Source: Betaproteobacteria bacterium (GTDB taxonomy: Bacteria > Pseudomonadota > Gammaproteobacteria > Burkholderiales > Usitatibacteraceae). From it: a stretch of DNA of 64,000 nucleotides. The position numbers and the translations under genes are program-made. This document shows, one piece after another, positions 62,092-64,000 of this stretch. Numbering within the stretch: the first letter of the stretch is position 1; every line of letters starts with the position of its first letter. The notes below the pieces were generated by a model. The model did not search any database. It saw only the letters and a program-made list of their open reading frames with translations, and was not told the DNA's origin. The DNA lies in contig JADKJR010000038.1 in the NCBI GenBank assembly GCA_016720925.1, positions 1 to 64,000 on the forward strand, read 5' to 3'.

Positions 62092-64000
62092 ATGTCTGCC
62101 GCTGCCCCCTCCACCAAAGCCGCCCGTGGCGCGCCCGCGTCTCCCTTTGCCTCCATCGGGCTTGATGACAAATACTTGCTGACCCAGGGTCGCGTCTACC
62201 TGACCGGCACGCAGGCGCTGGTTCGCCTGCCGATGATCCAGCGTCAGCGCGATCTTGCCGCAGGGCTGAACACCGCAGGCTTCATTTCCGGTTATCGCGG
62301 TTCACCGCTAGGCGCATACGACCAGGCGCTGTGGAAAGCAAAAAATTTCCTGAAGGACAACCACATCCATTTCACACCGGGTGTGAATGAGGAACTCGCC
62401 GCAACCGCGGTATGGGGCTCGCAACAGGTCGGGCTGTTTGAAGGCGCGAAATATGACGGCGTGTTCGGCATCTGGTACGGCAAAGGTCCCGGGGTGGATC
62501 GCTCGGGCGATGTCTTCAAGCATGCCAATGCCGCAGGTTCCTCCAAACACGGCGGGGTTCTGCTGATCGCCGGCGACGATCACGCCTGCAAGTCATCGAC
62601 TCTGCCGCACCAGTCGGAACACATGTTCGATGCCGCGATGATTCCGGTCCTGTATCCGACCGGCGTGCAGGAGATCATCGATCTCGGCCTGCACGGTATC
62701 GCCATGTCGCGCTACTCGGGCCTTTATACGGCGTTCAAATGCATTACCGATACGGTGGATGCATCGGGTTCGATCAACATCGATATCGACTCGCCGAAGA
62801 TTCTGCTGCCGGAAGATTTCGCGATGCCGGCGGGCGGCGTGTCGATCCGCTGGCCGGATGCGCCGCTGGAGCAGGAGCTGCGATTGCAGCAGGGCAAGAT
62901 CTATGCTGCGCTCGCGTACTGTCGCGTCAATAAGCTGAATCGCATCACCATCAATTGTGAAAGTCCGCGATTGGGCATCATCGCCTCGGGCAAGAGTTAC
63001 CTTGATGTGCTGCAGGCGCTCGAGAATCTGGGCATTGACGAGCGCCACGCCGCCGAGATCGGCATTCGCCTGATGAAAGTCGGCATGCCCTGGCCGCTGG
63101 AGCCGACCGCCGTGCGCGAATTCGCGTTGGGCCTCGACGAAATTCTGGTGGTGGAAGAAAAGCGCCAGCTCATCGAATACCAGATGAAAGAACAACTCTA
63201 TAACTGGCGCGACGACGTGCGCCCGCATGTTATCGGCAAGTACGACGATCACGGCGAGTGGGAAGTCGCACGATCCGCGTGGTTGCTGCCGGCGGCAGGC
63301 GAATTGACGCCGGCGATGATTGCGCGTGTGATCGCCAAACGCATCGGCAAGTTCTACACCAGCAAGATTGTCGAGGCGCGCCTCAAGTTCATCGAGGACA
63401 AGGAAGCCGCGCTTGAACGTCCGCGCGCCAAGATTGAACGCATTCCGACGTTCTGCTCGGGGTGCCCGCACAACACCTCCACCCGAGTCCCGGATGGTTC
63501 CAAGGCACTGGCGGGCATTGGCTGTCACTACATGGCGAAGTGGATCCGTCCGGACGTGACCATGACCTTCACGCAAATGGGCGGCGAGGGCGTGCCGTGG
63601 GTGGGCATCCAGCCCTTCACGGACATGAAGCACATCTTCGCCAATCTGGGCGACGGCACTTACTATCATTCGGGCCTGCTGGCGATTCGCGCGGCGGTGG
63701 CCTCCGGCGTGAATATCACCTACAAGATTCTCTTCAATGACGCGGTCGCGATGACCGGCGGCCAGCCGGTGGATGGTCCGATCAGCGTGCCGATGATCAC
63801 ACAACAGGTGCATTCGGAGGGCGTGAAAAAAGTGGTGGTGGTCACCGATGAGCCCGAGAAGTATCAGGCCGCCGAGATCCAGTCGGGATTGGCGCCAGGC
63901 GTCACCGTGCATCATCGCGATGAGCTTGACCAGGTACAGCGCATGTTGCGCGAGATCGAAGGCGCCACCGTCATGATCTACGACCAGACCTGCGCCGCCG
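62092..64000 (+). CDS. indolepyruvate:ferredoxin oxidoreductase, fused form (5' part)
   Basis: Open from the ATG at 62092 (GAGGAG upstream) to the window edge, so 636 residues of a protein that normally has about 1150-1200. It decarboxylates arylpyruvates or branched 2-oxoacids to acyl-CoA with ferredoxin as acceptor. Seen here are the pyrimidine-binding domain (GFISGYRGSPLGAYDQAL), and the thiamine-diphosphate part with PTFCSGCPHNTST, GIGCHYMAKW and TQMGGEGVPWVG. The gamma-like domain would lie beyond the edge. It contributes to aromatic amino acid breakdown. Confidence 0.9.
   Translation, partial: MSAAAPSTKAARGAPASPFASIGLDDKYLLTQGRVYLTGTQALVRLPMIQRQRDLAAGLNTAGFISGYRGSPLGAYDQALWKAKNFLKDNHIHFTPGVNEELAATAVWGSQQVGLFEGAKYDGVFGIWYGKGPGVDRSGDVFKHANAAGSSKHGGVLLIAGDDHACKSSTLPHQSEHMFDAAMIPVLYPTGVQEIIDLGLHGIAMSRYSGLYTAFKCITDTVDASGSINIDIDSPKILLPEDFAMPAGGVSIRWPDAPLEQELRLQQGKIYAALAYCRVNKLNRITINCESPRLGIIASGKSYLDVLQALENLGIDERHAAEIGIRLMKVGMPWPLEPTAVREFALGLDEILVVEEKRQLIEYQMKEQLYNWRDDVRPHVIGKYDDHGEWEVARSAWLLPAAGELTPAMIARVIAKRIGKFYTSKIVEARLKFIEDKEAALERPRAKIERIPTFCSGCPHNTSTRVPDGSKALAGIGCHYMAKWIRPDVTMTFTQMGGEGVPWVGIQPFTDMKHIFANLGDGTYYHSGLLAIRAAVASGVNITYKILFNDAVAMTGGQPVDGPISVPMITQQVHSEGVKKVVVVTDEPEKYQAAEIQSGLAPGVTVHHRDELDQVQRMLREIEGATVMIYDQTCAA

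Noticed and set aside
62593..63915. 440-residue minus-strand frame opposite the indolepyruvate oxidoreductase
   Set aside because: Antisense shadow; the plus strand carries thiamine-diphosphate and CSGCPHN motifs.

Overview
The window looks like part of a high-GC proteobacterial chromosome, most likely a betaproteobacterium. The evidence is a fused indolepyruvate:ferredoxin oxidoreductase, an E. coli-type frdABCD operon, a UMF1-type MFS carrier, tandem TonB receptors, FNR-type TTGAT boxes and a perfect sigma-54 promoter. The genus cannot be named from sequence alone. No rRNA, tRNA, CRISPR array, insertion sequence or phage was recognised.

Region 1 (about 0.7-22 kb) is a respiratory island for a rhodoquinone-linked and extracellular-electron-transfer lifestyle. 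From left to right it holds: an NHL-repeat protein and a tetraheme cytochrome (both readable only across frameshifts); rquA (ubiquinone-to-rhodoquinone enzyme), convergent with frdABCD; a monoheme cytochrome c; a CbcL-like inner-membrane protein fusing nine c hemes to a b-type domain; a histidine kinase with two heme-c motifs in its periplasmic sensor, with a partner NtrC-type sigma-54 activator; a split version of the same quinone/cytochrome module (nonaheme cytochrome plus cytochrome b); a CheY-like protein and a membrane-anchored receiver protein behind a sigma-54 promoter; an mtrA (decaheme)-mtrB (porin) outer-membrane conduit; and a Crp/Fnr regulator with FNR-like DNA specificity but no N-terminal Fe-S cysteines. 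TTGAT-N4-ATCAA boxes lie at frdA, at the cytochrome c/cbcL divergence, at mtrA and at the regulator itself. Together these suggest electrons moving between a low-potential rhodoquinone pool, fumarate and the cell exterior under redox control.

The first 8.7 kb has many single-base indels (rquA, all four frd genes, cytochrome c, cbcL, and the two leftmost genes). Almost every one restores a conserved protein when corrected, so poor sequence near a contig end explains them better than gene decay. One similar indel occurs in glnS.

Region 2 (22-38 kb): a luciferase-like flavin oxidoreductase, an Omp85/BamA-type protein, a TPR-HD-GYP protein overlapping an HTH protein, a 52-residue double-glycine peptide, two tandem TonB receptors and an RstBA-like two-component pair. 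Region 3 (38-48 kb): a BNR-repeat lipoprotein, a DUF1161 protein, a marR-MFS-oxidoreductase operon, a cold-shock gene, glnS, a J-domain/trypsin fusion and a UMF1 carrier. Region 4 (49-64 kb) is rich in peptide-handling enzymes: S9, S41, M13 and an ABC-permease/M1 fusion, plus an EF-G paralogue and the indolepyruvate oxidoreductase, which runs off the right end. At least eight copies of a ~70-bp palindromic repeat sit only between genes throughout the window.
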